A program made the translations under genes and the position numbers. 64,000 bases of DNA from Streptosporangium sp. NBC_01755 (GTDB lineage Bacteria; Actinomycetota; Actinomycetes; Streptosporangiales; Streptosporangiaceae). Of this stretch, positions 8,080-17,037 are shown in pieces. Below the pieces are notes generated by a model. The model ran no database searches. It was not told the DNA's origin and saw only the letters and a list, made by a program, of their open reading frames with translations. The stretch covers positions 5,022,001 through 5,086,000 of the forward strand of contig NZ_CP109131.1 of assembly GCF_035917995.1 (NCBI RefSeq), given 5' to 3'. Within the stretch, counting starts at the first letter, position 1. Every line of letters begins with the position of its first letter.

Positions 8080-8540
8080 GTGACGTACGTCCTGCGGGAG
8101 ATCGCCAGCCAGCCCGAGTGCTGGCGGCGGGCGCTGGAGCTCGGCGCTGCGAGTCCGGCGGGCCTGCCGGAGGCGGGCGAGCGGGTCGCCGTGATCGGCT
8201 GCGGCACCTCGCTCTACATGGCACAGGCCTACGCGGTCCTGCGCGAGCGGTCGGGGCAGGGGGAGACCGACGCCTTCCCCGCCTCCGAGTTGCCCGCACG
8301 CCGCTACGACCGGCTGGTGGCGATCACCAGGTCCGGGACCACCACGGAGGTGCTGCACGCCCTCGGCGTGGCCGGGGACATCCCGACGGTCGCCGTCACC
8401 GCCGATCCCGCGGCCCCGGTGTCCGGCCTGGCGAAGACGGTGATCGCGCTGGAGTTCGCCGACGAGCGCTCCGTGGTGCAGACCCGGTTCGCCACCAGCG
8501 GGCTCGCCCTGCTCCGCGCGCACCACCCGGGGAGCGTGCG
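8080..8540 (+). pseudogene. Truncated SIS-domain sugar-phosphate isomerase/aldolase-type protein
   Basis: The frame opens with TYVLREIASQPECWRRALEL, then VAVIGCGTSLYMAQ (first phosphosugar-binding loop), AITRSGTTTEVL (Ser/Thr-rich loop) and VVQTRFATSGLALLRAH. These are typical of the first half of GlmS-like/AgaS-like SIS proteins, which isomerise or deaminate amino-sugar phosphates. Family members have ~280-300 residues and two SIS domains; here homology stops near codon 150, where the frame runs antisense through the next gene to a stop at 8709. GTG at 8080 is preferred because AGGTGAGG lies just upstream; GTG at 8074 is also open. Probably non-functional. Confidence 0.72.
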
Positions 8541-8550
8541 CGTGTGGTGT

Positions 8551-9699
8551 TCAGCGTCGTCGGACGCCGCCCGCGATCCAGCGGCGGACCACGGCCAGCG
8601 CCAGTGGGAGCGGTACGGTGCCCGCGCCGAGACCCACGTCGACCAGCAGGTCGAACACCTCCTTGCGGCGGGCGGCCGTGTCGATCGCCGCGTCGATGAA
8701 GCCGGGTGACTGGGCGGCGAGGGCGAGCACGTCCGTGGTGCGCAGGTGCCGTCCGAGTGCCTTTCTCAGCTCGCGCCGGTAGGCGGGCAGCGGGTCGGCG
8801 GCGGCCCGCACGGCCGCCTCGCCGGCGAGGCGGCCGGAGACCAGGGCGTAGTAGATGCCCTCGCCGGTGAGCGGGTTGATGAGACCGGCGGCGTCACCGG
8901 CGAGCATCACCCGCCCCGAGCCCGGCCTCGGCCGCCCCGGGGACAGGGGCAGATGGTGGGCGCGCAGGTCGTGGGCGCTCAGGTGGGGCAGCAACTCGGC
9001 GAGCCTGCCGTGCAGCACCTCGCGGCCGGGCAGGCCGGTGGCGCGCAACCGAGGCAGCAGCATCCCGAAGCCGACGTTGGCGGTGCCGTCACCGATGGGG
9101 AACGACCACGCGTACGCGGGCCACCCGTCCTGCTGCATGAAGATGGACTGCACGTCGTCGTCGGCGGGTACGTCGGCGTAGCCGCGCACGGCGATCGCGG
9201 TGTGCCTGTCAGGGGCGGGGGAGATGCCGATGAGGCGCCGCACCGTCGAGTTGGCCCCGTCGGCGGCGACGACGGCGCGGGCGGTGACGGTGCCGTCGAG
9301 GACGATGTGGCCGCCGAGGACGGCGAGCGAGCGGACGCGGTGGCGGCGGACCTCGACACCGCGGGCACGGGCGGCGTCGACGAGGCGGGCGTCGAAGACC
9401 CTGCGGGGGACGACGTGGTTGGGTCGGGCGGAGGTGGCCGAGACGCGCTCGCCACCGGGGGAGATCACCGTCAGGCGCTGCGTCGGCCGGTAGTCGGCGA
9501 TGAGGTCGGGGATGCCCAGCAGGGCGAGCTCGTCACGACCGTGGGCGGCGATGCCGTCGCCGCAGGCCTTGTCGCGGGGGAAGTCGGCCCGATCGAGCAG
9601 GAGCACCCGTGCGTCAGGCCGAAGCTGCCTCGCGCGCAGCGCCGCGGCAGCCCCTGCGGGCCCACCGCCGACGACCGCCAGGTCCCACACGTCATCCAC
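8551..9699 (-). CDS. Geranylgeranyl reductase family FAD-dependent oxidoreductase
   Basis: 382 residues from GTG at 9699 (GGAAGG nine bases upstream); an in-frame ATG at 9747 would add 16 residues. The FAD dinucleotide-binding motif VVGGGPAGAAAA is at the N-terminus, followed by the family motif FPRDKACGDG (~45-55) and the second FAD contact GDAAGLINPLTGEGI (~275-290). Such enzymes saturate prenyl chains, in actinobacteria notably those of menaquinone or lipids. It lies 85 bp downstream of the type II NADH dehydrogenase on the same strand, which fits a quinone-linked role. The substrate is inferred from context only. Confidence 0.85.
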   Translation of the reverse strand: MDDVWDLAVVGGGPAGAAAALRARQLRPDARVLLLDRADFPRDKACGDGIAAHGRDELALLGIPDLIADYRPTQRLTVISPGGERVSATSARPNHVVPRRVFDARLVDAARARGVEVRRHRVRSLAVLGGHIVLDGTVTARAVVAADGANSTVRRLIGISPAPDRHTAIAVRGYADVPADDDVQSIFMQQDGWPAYAWSFPIGDGTANVGFGMLLPRLRATGLPGREVLHGRLAELLPHLSAHDLRAHHLPLSPGRPRPGSGRVMLAGDAAGLINPLTGEGIYYALVSGRLAGEAAVRAAADPLPAYRRELRKALGRHLRTTDVLALAAQSPGFIDAAIDTAARRKEVFDLLVDVGLGAGTVPLPLALAVVRRWIAGGVRRR

Positions 9700-9784
9700 T
9701 CTGGTGAGCCTTCCCTGTACGCCCGTGCGGAATCGCCTTGCCGTCACTTCCGCCGTAGGGGAGGGCCTGTCGGCTCGGATGAGT

Positions 9785-11152
9785 TCATGCCGAAGGATCT
9801 CGCCGTCCTTTAAGTTTCACCGGCTTCACCGGCTCAGGCCGCGGGGCGCTCGGGCTGTGGGGGTGCTCGGGGGTGGTGCAGGCGAGCGGGACTTCCGAGC
9901 CGTCGACCGTGCCCAGCTGGACGATCTGGCGAGGCAGCACGAGATCCAGCAGCCAGCTCCCGGCGATGCGCGCCCGGCCGTGCGGGATGGCCAGCAGGTG
10001 GTAACCCCGGGTTACCGCCTTGGCGACCACACCCGACAGCGGCACGCCCAGCGGGTTCGCGGCGGCGGCGGCCCCGCCCAGGTCGACGACGAACCCCAGG
10101 TCGTGGTGCCTGTACGGCAGGAGCCGTCCGTGACCGTACGAGGCGGCGATGTTGTGGGCGGCGCGCCTGCCCTGGCGGCCGGCGTGCTGGGCGGTCATCG
10201 GGGTGTACTCGCCCGGCCGGGTGAGGTCGGGCACCGCGGCCGCGTCGCCGCAGGCGTAGATCTCCGGATGTCCGGGCACCCGCAGGTATTCGTCGACGAG
10301 CAGCCGCCCCTTCGCGGTCGGCAGCCCCAGCGACTCCACCATCGGGTCGGGGCGCACGCCGACGCACCAGATCAGGGACCGGGTCGGCACGAACTCGCCG
10401 TCGGAGAACTTGACCCCGTCCGCCGTCGCCTCGGCCACGTTCGTACCGGTGCGGATCTCCATGCCTCGCTCCGACAGCGTCCGGTGCGCGGTCCGCGACA
10501 GGCGCTCGTCGAGCCCGGGAAGGATGCGCGGGGCGACGTCGGCGAGGATCCAGCGCACCGGCTGGTCACGCAGGGCGGTCTGTCTCCTGCGGGTGTCGAG
10601 GGTGAGCAGCTGGCCCTGAGCCGCCACCTCGGTTCCGGTGTATCCGGCGCCCACGACCACGAACGTGCACCGGGCTCTGCGCTCCTCGGGGTCGTCGGAG
10701 GTGGCGGCGAGCTCGATCTGGCGGATCAGGTGGTCGCGCAGGTAGAGGGCCTCGGCGATGCTGCGGAAACCGTGGGCGTGCTCGGCGACGCCGGGTATGG
10801 GAAGCAGCTTGTTGACGCTGCCGACCGCGACCACCAGGCGGTCGTAGCCCAGCTCGCGGGGGTTGCCCTCGGCGTCCGTGCACTTCAGGCGGCGCGCCTC
10901 GATGTCGACGGTGTCCACGCAGGCGAGCAGATGCCGCACACCGGGGTAGTTGCCCGACAGCGGGATCGCCACCTTGCGCGGGTCGAGGATCCCTGCCGCG
11001 ACCTCGGGCAGCAGCGGCAGGTAGAGGAAGTAGTCGGTCGGGTTGATCAGGACGATCTCGATCGCGCCCTTCGCGATTCCGGAAAGGGCGCGGACCGCGG
11101 TGAAGCCCGCGAACCCTCCTCCGATCACGACGACTCGCTGTCGCTTGGCCAT
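9785..11152 (-). CDS. ndh: Type II NADH dehydrogenase (NDH-2-like flavoprotein)
   Basis: 455 residues from ATG at 11152, preceded by GAAAGGAA. Two Rossmann motifs are clear: VVVIGGGFAGFTAV near the N-terminus for FAD and VVVGAGYTGTEVA (~residue 165) for NADH. The FAD-binding YACGDAAAVPD is near residue 290 and the quinone-site signature AQHAGRQG follows (~310). NDH-2 passes electrons from NADH to menaquinone at the membrane without pumping protons. The C-terminus carries a Pro-rich tail. It is probably co-transcribed with the downstream geranylgeranyl-reductase-like gene and divergent from ctaD. Confidence 0.87.
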   Translation of the reverse strand: MAKRQRVVVIGGGFAGFTAVRALSGIAKGAIEIVLINPTDYFLYLPLLPEVAAGILDPRKVAIPLSGNYPGVRHLLACVDTVDIEARRLKCTDAEGNPRELGYDRLVVAVGSVNKLLPIPGVAEHAHGFRSIAEALYLRDHLIRQIELAATSDDPEERRARCTFVVVGAGYTGTEVAAQGQLLTLDTRRRQTALRDQPVRWILADVAPRILPGLDERLSRTAHRTLSERGMEIRTGTNVAEATADGVKFSDGEFVPTRSLIWCVGVRPDPMVESLGLPTAKGRLLVDEYLRVPGHPEIYACGDAAAVPDLTRPGEYTPMTAQHAGRQGRRAAHNIAASYGHGRLLPYRHHDLGFVVDLGGAAAAANPLGVPLSGVVAKAVTRGYHLLAIPHGRARIAGSWLLDLVLPRQIVQLGTVDGSEVPLACTTPEHPHSPSAPRPEPVKPVKLKGRRDPSA

Positions 11153-11371
11153 GAGGTTGTTCCTTTCGACGCTCCGTATTCCAGCGGAGTGCCCCCTGCG
11201 CCCCCGGGTCAAGCACGGCGTGTCATCCGACGTTGCCCACGCGGACCTTGAGGTCCGGATGAGGGCGATTAATCGCCAGGTCAGCGCGCGGGCAAGATGG
11301 CGGAAGGGTGCGAGTGGGAGCGGCTTTTCCTGGGGATGGCGGGGTGGAAGGCGGCGGGGATCGGATGCCGC

Positions 11372-11411
11372 GCCGGTTCGTGGACGGGCCGGTTCGTGGA
11401 CGAGCCGGTTC
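11372..11411. repeat. 16-bp tandem repeat upstream of ctaD
   Basis: GCCGGTTCGTGGACGG (11372-11387) is followed by GCCGGTTCGTGGACGA (11388-11403) and a partial third copy (11404-11411). It ends 16 bp before the ctaD start codon, so it lies in the 5' untranslated region or promoter of ctaD. Confidence 0.85.
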
Positions 11412-11427
11412 CCGAGGGGGGTGGGCT

Positions 11428-13128
11428 GTGACGACCTCCGAGCAGTCACGTGAGGGGCCGCTGACCTCACCGTCGGCATCGCGCAACGGAGAGCCGGGCT
11501 CACTGGTCGTGAACTGGCTGACCAGCACCGACCACAAGGTGATCGGCTATCTGTACATGATCACCTCGTTCGTCTTCTTCATGATCGCCGGGCTCATGGC
11601 CATGGTCATCCGGGCGGAGCTCGTCCAGCCGGGCATGCAGGTGGTGAGCCTGGAGCGCTACAACCAGATGTTCACCATGCACGGCGGGGCCATGCTGCTG
11701 CTGTTCGCGACCCCGCTGTTCGCCGGGTTCGCCAACGTGGTCATGCCGCTGCAGATCGGAGCGCCCGACGTGGCGTTCCCCCGGCTCAACATGGTGAGCT
11801 ACTGGCTTTTCCTCTTCGGTGGCGTCATCGTCCTGTTCGGCTTCCTCACCACCGGCGGTGCCGCCGACTTCGGCTGGACGTCGTACACGCCGCTCTCCAC
11901 GGCGCAGCACTCCCCGCAGGTCGGCGGTGACCTGTGGATCGTAGGCCTGGTGATGGCCGGCCTCGGCACGATCCTCGGCTCGGTCAACTTCATCACCACG
12001 ATCATCTGCATGCGGGCCCCCGGGATGACGATGTTCCGCATGCCGATCTTCACCTGGAACGTGCTGCTGACCGGTCTGATGGTGTTGATAGCCTTCCCGG
12101 TGCTGTCCGCCGCGCTGCTCGCCCTGGAGGCCGGCCGCAGGCACGGCGCTCACATCTATGACCCGCAGACCGGGGGAGCGCTGCTCTGGCAGCACCTGTT
12201 CTGGTTCTTCGGCCACCCGGAGGTCTACATCATCGCGCTGCCGTTCTTCGGCATCATCAGCGAGGTGATCCCCGTCTTCAGCCGCAAACCGATCTTCGGC
12301 TACATCGGCCTGGTCGGCGCGACCATCGCGATCGCGGGCCTGTCGATGACGGTGTGGGCGCACCACATGTTCACCACCGGCCAGGTTTTACTGCCGTTCT
12401 TCTCCTTCATGTCGTTCCTGATCGCCATCCCGACGGGTGTGAAGTTCTTCAACTGGGCCGGCACCATGTGGCGCGGGCACATATCGATGGACTCGCCGAT
12501 GATGTTCGCGGTCGGATTCCTGGTCACCTTCCTGCTCGGCGGGCTGACCGGGGTCATCCTGGCCTCCCCGCCGCTCGACTTCCAGGCGCACGACTCGTAC
12601 TTCGTGGTCGCGCACTTCCACTACGTGGTCTTCGGCACCGTGGTGTTCGCGATGTTCGCGGGCTTCTACTTCTGGTGGCCGAAGATGACCGGCAAGATGC
12701 TGAACGAGAAGCTGGGCAAGCTGCACTTCTGGTTGCTGTTCATCGGTTTCCAGGCCACCTTCCTGGTCCAGCACTGGCTGGGTGCGCAGGGCATGCCGCG
12801 CCGCTACGGCGACTACAGCCCGATCGACGGGTTCACCACGCTCAACCTGGTCTCCTCGATCGGCGCGTTCGTGCTCGGCGCCTCCACGCTGCCGTTCCTC
12901 TACAACATCTGGTACACCGCACGCCACGCCCCGCGCGTGACCGTGGACGACCCGTGGGGTTTCGGCAACTCGCTGGAGTGGGCCACCTCCTGCCCGCCGC
13001 CCCGGCACAACTTCGCCTCGATCCCGACCATCCGCTCGGAGCGGCCCGCCTTCGACCTGCATCACCCGAGGATCGGGGACCGGCCACGTCGGCTCGACCC
13101 GACGGCCGGGCTCCACGAGGAGATCTGA
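11428..13128 (+). CDS. ctaD: Cytochrome c oxidase subunit I (aa3 type)
   Basis: 566 residues from GTG at 11428, chosen because a GAGGGGGGTGGG ribosome binding site precedes it. All metal ligands are visible: haem a His in FTMHGGAM, the CuB His-Tyr pair in [10 protein letters not shown], the CuB His pair in AHHMF, and the haem a3/haem a His pair in HFHYVVF. Twelve transmembrane helices are expected. It is the catalytic, proton-pumping subunit that reduces oxygen. The usual partners (ctaC, ctaE, ctaF and the qcr genes) are not adjacent, so this may be a second copy; actinomycetes often carry extra ctaD genes. Divergent from ndh. Confidence 0.96.
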   Translation: MTTSEQSREGPLTSPSASRNGEPGSLVVNWLTSTDHKVIGYLYMITSFVFFMIAGLMAMVIRAELVQPGMQVVSLERYNQMFTMHGGAMLLLFATPLFAGFANVVMPLQIGAPDVAFPRLNMVSYWLFLFGGVIVLFGFLTTGGAADFGWTSYTPLSTAQHSPQVGGDLWIVGLVMAGLGTILGSVNFITTIICMRAPGMTMFRMPIFTWNVLLTGLMVLIAFPVLSAALLALEAGRRHGAHIYDPQTGGALLWQHLFWFFGHPEVYIIALPFFGIISEVIPVFSRKPIFGYIGLVGATIAIAGLSMTVWAHHMFTTGQVLLPFFSFMSFLIAIPTGVKFFNWAGTMWRGHISMDSPMMFAVGFLVTFLLGGLTGVILASPPLDFQAHDSYFVVAHFHYVVFGTVVFAMFAGFYFWWPKMTGKMLNEKLGKLHFWLLFIGFQATFLVQHWLGAQGMPRRYGDYSPIDGFTTLNLVSSIGAFVLGASTLPFLYNIWYTARHAPRVTVDDPWGFGNSLEWATSCPPPRHNFASIPTIRSERPAFDLHHPRIGDRPRRLDPTAGLHEEI

Positions 13129-13158
13129 GCGGTCCGCGTCCTCGCGGTCTCCTCGCCG

Positions 13159-14013
13159 TCAGCAGGGGCGGCCGAGGGCGGTCCTGGTGGTCTCCTCGGG
13201 GTACGGCGACAGGCGCACGGCGTCGGCGGGGGAGAGCAGACCCGCCGCCACCCGCTCGCACAGGCGGGCGAGGGCGGCGACCTCCGCGTGCTGGGCGGCG
13301 GCGAACGCACGGTCGACCGGGTCGCCGTGGCCGGGGACGATGACGCCGCCGATGCCGCCGATGTCGTCGCCGCCGATGATGCCGCCGGTGTCGCTGTCGC
13401 TGTCGCCGAGGAGGTCGAGCAACCCGGCGAGGGTGGCCGGCCATTCGAGAGGGTAGGCGTCCTCGTAGGCGGGCGGGGCGCCGTTCTCCACCAGGTCCCC
13501 GGCGAAGACCACGCCGGCGTCCGGTACGTGGACGACCAGGTCGTTGCCTGAGTGGCCGCGGCCGAGGTGGGCCAGGACGACCGGGCGACCGCCGACGACC
13601 AGCTCCGCCCGGTCGGTCACGAGGTGGTCCGGCAGCGCGATCTCGGTCCTCGCGATGTCACCGGCGATGTCCGCACGTCCCCGATCCCGGTAGTGGCGTG
13701 CCCACTCGTCCCTGGCACGGCCGCCGTTCTCGACCAGGTCGGTGCGGCAGCCCTCGTGCGCCCAGACGGGGCAGCCGAGGAACGGCCGGGTGCCGAAGCT
13801 GTGGTCGAAGTGCGAGTGGGTGATCGCCACCGTCCACGGGGCACGGGTGATCCGCCTGACCTCCGCGAGCAACTCCGCCCCCTGCCGCTCGTCTCCCCGC
13901 GTGTCGACCACCAGGCAGCCGCCGTCGCCTACGACCAGCCCCACCGACAGGTCCAGCTCGGCGTACCGCCGCACCAGCACCCGGTCCGCCACCTCGACCC
14001 ATCGACCTTCCAC
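13159..14013 (-). CDS. MBL-fold metallo-hydrolase
   Basis: 284 residues from GTG at 14013 (GGGGGAG ~10 bases upstream). The zinc-binding HSHFDH motif is present with its following His and Asp ligands (GHSGNDLVVH, FAGDLVE, VPGHGD), the order of the metallo-beta-lactamase superfamily (glyoxalase II, lactonases, beta-lactamase-like). Between the last two motifs lies a Gly/Asp/Ile low-complexity insert (DSDSDTGGIIGGDDIGG) encoded by slippage-prone GCC/GTC triplets. The substrate is unknown. The nearest same-strand gene upstream is the Ser/Thr kinase, whose stop codon lies 77 bp away. Confidence 0.85.
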   Translation of the reverse strand: MEGRWVEVADRVLVRRYAELDLSVGLVVGDGGCLVVDTRGDERQGAELLAEVRRITRAPWTVAITHSHFDHSFGTRPFLGCPVWAHEGCRTDLVENGGRARDEWARHYRDRGRADIAGDIARTEIALPDHLVTDRAELVVGGRPVVLAHLGRGHSGNDLVVHVPDAGVVFAGDLVENGAPPAYEDAYPLEWPATLAGLLDLLGDSDSDTGGIIGGDDIGGIGGVIVPGHGDPVDRAFAAAQHAEVAALARLCERVAAGLLSPADAVRLSPYPEETTRTALGRPC

Positions 14014-14090
14014 GGCTCGTATTCTCCCCCTGATCACCGAGGCCGGTCGAGGCGACTGCCATACGTTTGGTGACCGTCGGGAAAGGGCCG

Positions 14091-14984
14091 TCAGGCCAGG
14101 ACCCGGCCGACCATCCGCGCGTACATCCGACCCGGGCTCGGCACCGACGACGGGTGCAGGAAGCCCGGGAGCATCGGCAGGTCCACCGCGAAGGGCTGCA
14201 GCCGCTCGTAGAGGACGTCGGCGCCCGCGGGACGGTTGTCGGGATCCTTCTCCAGCAGGTCGGCGACGAGTCGGTTCAGCTCGGCGGGGACCCCCGGAAC
14301 CTCGGGCGGGCGCTCCTTCACCTGGCGCTCGAACACGGCGTACTCGGTGGGGCCGGTGAACAGCTGGCGGCCCGTCAGCATCTCGTGGATCACGCACCCG
14401 AGGGCGTAGAGGTCGCTGCGAGGGCCGGACAGGCCGCGCTGGATCTGCTCGGGCGCCATGTACGACGGGGTGCCGAGGATCTGGCCGACCCGGGTGAACT
14501 GCGTCGAGTCGGCCTCACGGAGCACGGCCAGGCCGAAGTCGAGGACCTTGACGCTCCCGTCAGGGCAGAGCATCAGGTTGGTCGGCTTCAGGTCGCGATG
14601 GTAGACGGACAGCGCGTGGGCGGCGGTCAGCACCGCGCAGGCCTGGGCGGCGATCGCCGCGGCCCAGGGCACGGGGAGCGGGCCGTGCTCGCTGACCACG
14701 TCGGCCACGGTGACGCCCTCGATGAACTGCATCACCTGGAACAGTCGCTGGTCGAAGGTGCCGAAGTCGTACAGGACCGGTGCGCCGGGGTGCTCCAGCC
14801 TGGCCAGGATGCGGGCCTCGCGTAGGAAACGCCGCTTCAACTCCTCGTCGGGGCCGGTGAGGAACCTCAGGAACTTGACGGCCACCCTGCGGTCGAGATG
14901 CCTGTCATGGCCGCCGTAGACGGCGCCCATGCCCCCCTGGCCGAGAGGGAGGTCGTCGAGTACGTATCGGTCGCCGATGACCAT
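14091..14984 (-). CDS. Soluble Ser/Thr protein kinase (Hanks type)
   Basis: 297 residues. Kinase landmarks in order: glycine loop GQGGMGAV (15-22), ATP-anchoring Lys37 in VAVKFL, catalytic HRDLKPTN with Asp131, DFG (149-151), and APE (177-179) after the activation segment QFTRVGQILGTPSYM. The protein ends soon after the C-lobe, so there is no transmembrane helix, PASTA or other sensor domain: a short cytosolic kinase. ATG at 14984 is chosen for the strong GGGGAGGG three bases away. The start lies 25 bp downstream of the DNA methylase stop, so the two are probably one transcript. A PP2C phosphatase is divergent from the methylase, giving a likely kinase/phosphatase pair. Confidence 0.93.
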   Translation of the reverse strand: MVIGDRYVLDDLPLGQGGMGAVYGGHDRHLDRRVAVKFLRFLTGPDEELKRRFLREARILARLEHPGAPVLYDFGTFDQRLFQVMQFIEGVTVADVVSEHGPLPVPWAAAIAAQACAVLTAAHALSVYHRDLKPTNLMLCPDGSVKVLDFGLAVLREADSTQFTRVGQILGTPSYMAPEQIQRGLSGPRSDLYALGCVIHEMLTGRQLFTGPTEYAVFERQVKERPPEVPGVPAELNRLVADLLEKDPDNRPAGADVLYERLQPFAVDLPMLPGFLHPSSVPSPGRMYARMVGRVLA

Positions 14985-15009
14985 CGACCCTCCCCTGGAC
15001 GTGCGGGCG

Positions 15010-16953
15010 TCACGCCCCTTGGTCGCATGGCCGGAGATGGCCGTCGACCAGTCCGTCAAAGCCTAGCCGGATCAGCGTTTCCCCCAGCGCCCTCGTCGCG
15101 CGCAGCCTGTCCTCCAGTTCGAACAGCTCGCGGAAGGCCGTGCCGTACATCCGCTGGTCGGACAGGGGCAGCATGGGCACCCTCGCCCGCCGCACGTCGA
15201 GGCGGCTGGAGCTGGGATGGACCCTGGCGGCGTCGGCCGAGCGCAGGAAACCGGCCAGGAACCCGGAGTCGAGCCGCTGCGGATCGACCCGGTAGAGCGT
15301 GAGCTGCGGGCCGAGCGCCGCCCCGCTCTGGGTGATCAGCCTGACCGCGCCGAGCACCGTGGTCACCACGTCGCCGGGCCTGATCATGACCAGTGCCGGG
15401 TCGAGGGTGGTACGGCCGGAGGGCGAGGCGCCCGCCGCGGTGTCGTCGGCGGTCAGCACCGGGAGCGGGCCCTCGTCCGCCGACATCCTCGGCGGCGCCT
15501 GCAGGATCGTGATCAGCCCTGCCTTGGCCAGCTCGCCGACCGTGGTGGTCGGCAGGTCCTGCCGCTCGGCGAGCAGTTCCAGGGCGGGAGTGGCCTCCGA
15601 CAGCGTGGCCGAGGTCTCCATGAACCTGGCCAGGGCCTCGGTGAAGTCACGCGGGAAGTCGAGGCCGCTGTGCTGCGGGCGGTGCCTGCCCGGGGCGAGG
15701 TCGACCTCGTCGTCGAGCAGGTCGATGATGCGCACCGTGCGGCTCTCGCCGGACAGTTCGGCCTCGGGGTTCTCCAGGTACGCGCGCCAGGCGGGCTCCA
15801 CGCTCGACAGGTCCTCGCCGGCGTCCACCATCAGCAGCTGGGACGGCGGGCGTCCGCCGTCGGGCCTGCGGAGTATCCACAGGTCGGGACCGCCGGGCGC
15901 CGGCGTCACCACGGCCCGCAGCGCTCCCGCCCGGAGCAGGTTGCCACGGATCCGCTTGCCCGGACGCCGGCTGGCGGCGGCGGTGGGCATCAGGATCGCC
16001 ACCAGGCCGCCCGGCCTCACGCGGGCGAGGCAGTGCTGCACCCAGGCGAGCTCGGACTCCCCGCGCGGCGGCAGGCCGTACTCCCAGCGCGGGTCGCCGG
16101 CGAGCTCCTCGTGACCCCAGACCCGCTCGTTGAACGGCGGGTCACAGACCACGGTGTCGGCCGCCTCACCGGCCAGGCCGTCCTCGCGGAGCGAGTCACC
16201 GGCGACGATCCGGGCCTCGGTCCCCCGCAGCAGCACCCGAACCGCGGTGAGCAGCGCGTTCGTCTCGTTGATCTCCTGCCCCGTCAGGAGGGTCTTCCCG
16301 CCTGTCGAAGCGCTTCCCCGCCGGGCCGTCGAGGCGTCCGCGCCCAGCAGCAGCGTTCCGACACCGCATGCCGGGTCGAGGACGACGTCCCCCTCCCGCA
16401 CCACCAGCCGGACCATGAGCTCGGCCACATCCTCCCTGGTGACCGAGAGCTGGCGGGAGTGGGCCTCGACGTAGCGCTCGAACAGGAACTCGAAGACCTC
16501 CAGTGGGTCGCGCTCGGTGGCCAGCTCGGCGACCAGCCGGACGAGGGCCAGGTCGTCCAGGCGGAGATCTGCGGAGCCGGGGAGATCGGTCGTCACCTCG
16601 GCCATATGGGTGAGAGACTTCGTTCCATGATCACGCCAGGCGGTGGGCTCGCGGCGCAGGAACAGCAGGAACGCGCCGACCTTGGCCACCAGTTCGCCCA
16701 GCCTGAGGTCGTCGACCGAGGTGCGCATCCGCTGCCAGACCAGATCGCCGAGCGAGACCTCAAAGGATTTGCCGTTCGCGCGCAGCCACACGGCGATCTC
16801 GGGCAGGGAGAACAGCGGGCTGGAGGTGGTGCCGCCCACCGGCTGGGGAAAGTCCTCGTGGCGGCGGCGCCAGTTGCTCACCGCTGCCCTGCCGACCCCG
16901 GCAAGCCGGGCGATGTCGCCCGCGTTCACGGTGATCTCCTGGCGTTCCTCCAT
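15010..16953 (-). CDS. HTH-containing N6-adenine DNA methylase
   Basis: 647 residues. An excisionase/MerR-like HTH (GDIARLAGVGRAAVSNW, ~13-29) precedes a helical HsdM-like region. The methylase core has motif I DPACGVGTLLLGA (SAM binding) and motif IV CDPPFNERVWG in place of the usual NPPF/Y. The C-terminal ~200 residues resemble a specificity-subunit target-recognition half (LGPQLTLYRVD...LDSGFLAGFL). No restriction subunit is nearby. Start ATG 16953 is preferred by analogy; GTG 16929 has a better ribosome binding site (AGGAG). Its stop lies 25 bp before the kinase gene. It may modify DNA for regulation or defence; the combination recalls Pgl methylase/kinase systems but is not the same set. 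Confidence 0.85.
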   Translation of the reverse strand: MEERQEITVNAGDIARLAGVGRAAVSNWRRRHEDFPQPVGGTTSSPLFSLPEIAVWLRANGKSFEVSLGDLVWQRMRTSVDDLRLGELVAKVGAFLLFLRREPTAWRDHGTKSLTHMAEVTTDLPGSADLRLDDLALVRLVAELATERDPLEVFEFLFERYVEAHSRQLSVTREDVAELMVRLVVREGDVVLDPACGVGTLLLGADASTARRGSASTGGKTLLTGQEINETNALLTAVRVLLRGTEARIVAGDSLREDGLAGEAADTVVCDPPFNERVWGHEELAGDPRWEYGLPPRGESELAWVQHCLARVRPGGLVAILMPTAAASRRPGKRIRGNLLRAGALRAVVTPAPGGPDLWILRRPDGGRPPSQLLMVDAGEDLSSVEPAWRAYLENPEAELSGESRTVRIIDLLDDEVDLAPGRHRPQHSGLDFPRDFTEALARFMETSATLSEATPALELLAERQDLPTTTVGELAKAGLITILQAPPRMSADEGPLPVLTADDTAAGASPSGRTTLDPALVMIRPGDVVTTVLGAVRLITQSGAALGPQLTLYRVDPQRLDSGFLAGFLRSADAARVHPSSSRLDVRRARVPMLPLSDQRMYGTAFRELFELEDRLRATRALGETLIRLGFDGLVDGHLRPCDQGA

Positions 16954-17037
16954 GTTGGGCCACAGTAGTTGACTGTGCCGCAACGGTCTACAACGCCTTT
17001 GCTTGTGAAGTGCTTCAACCAATGATTTACTGCCTTC

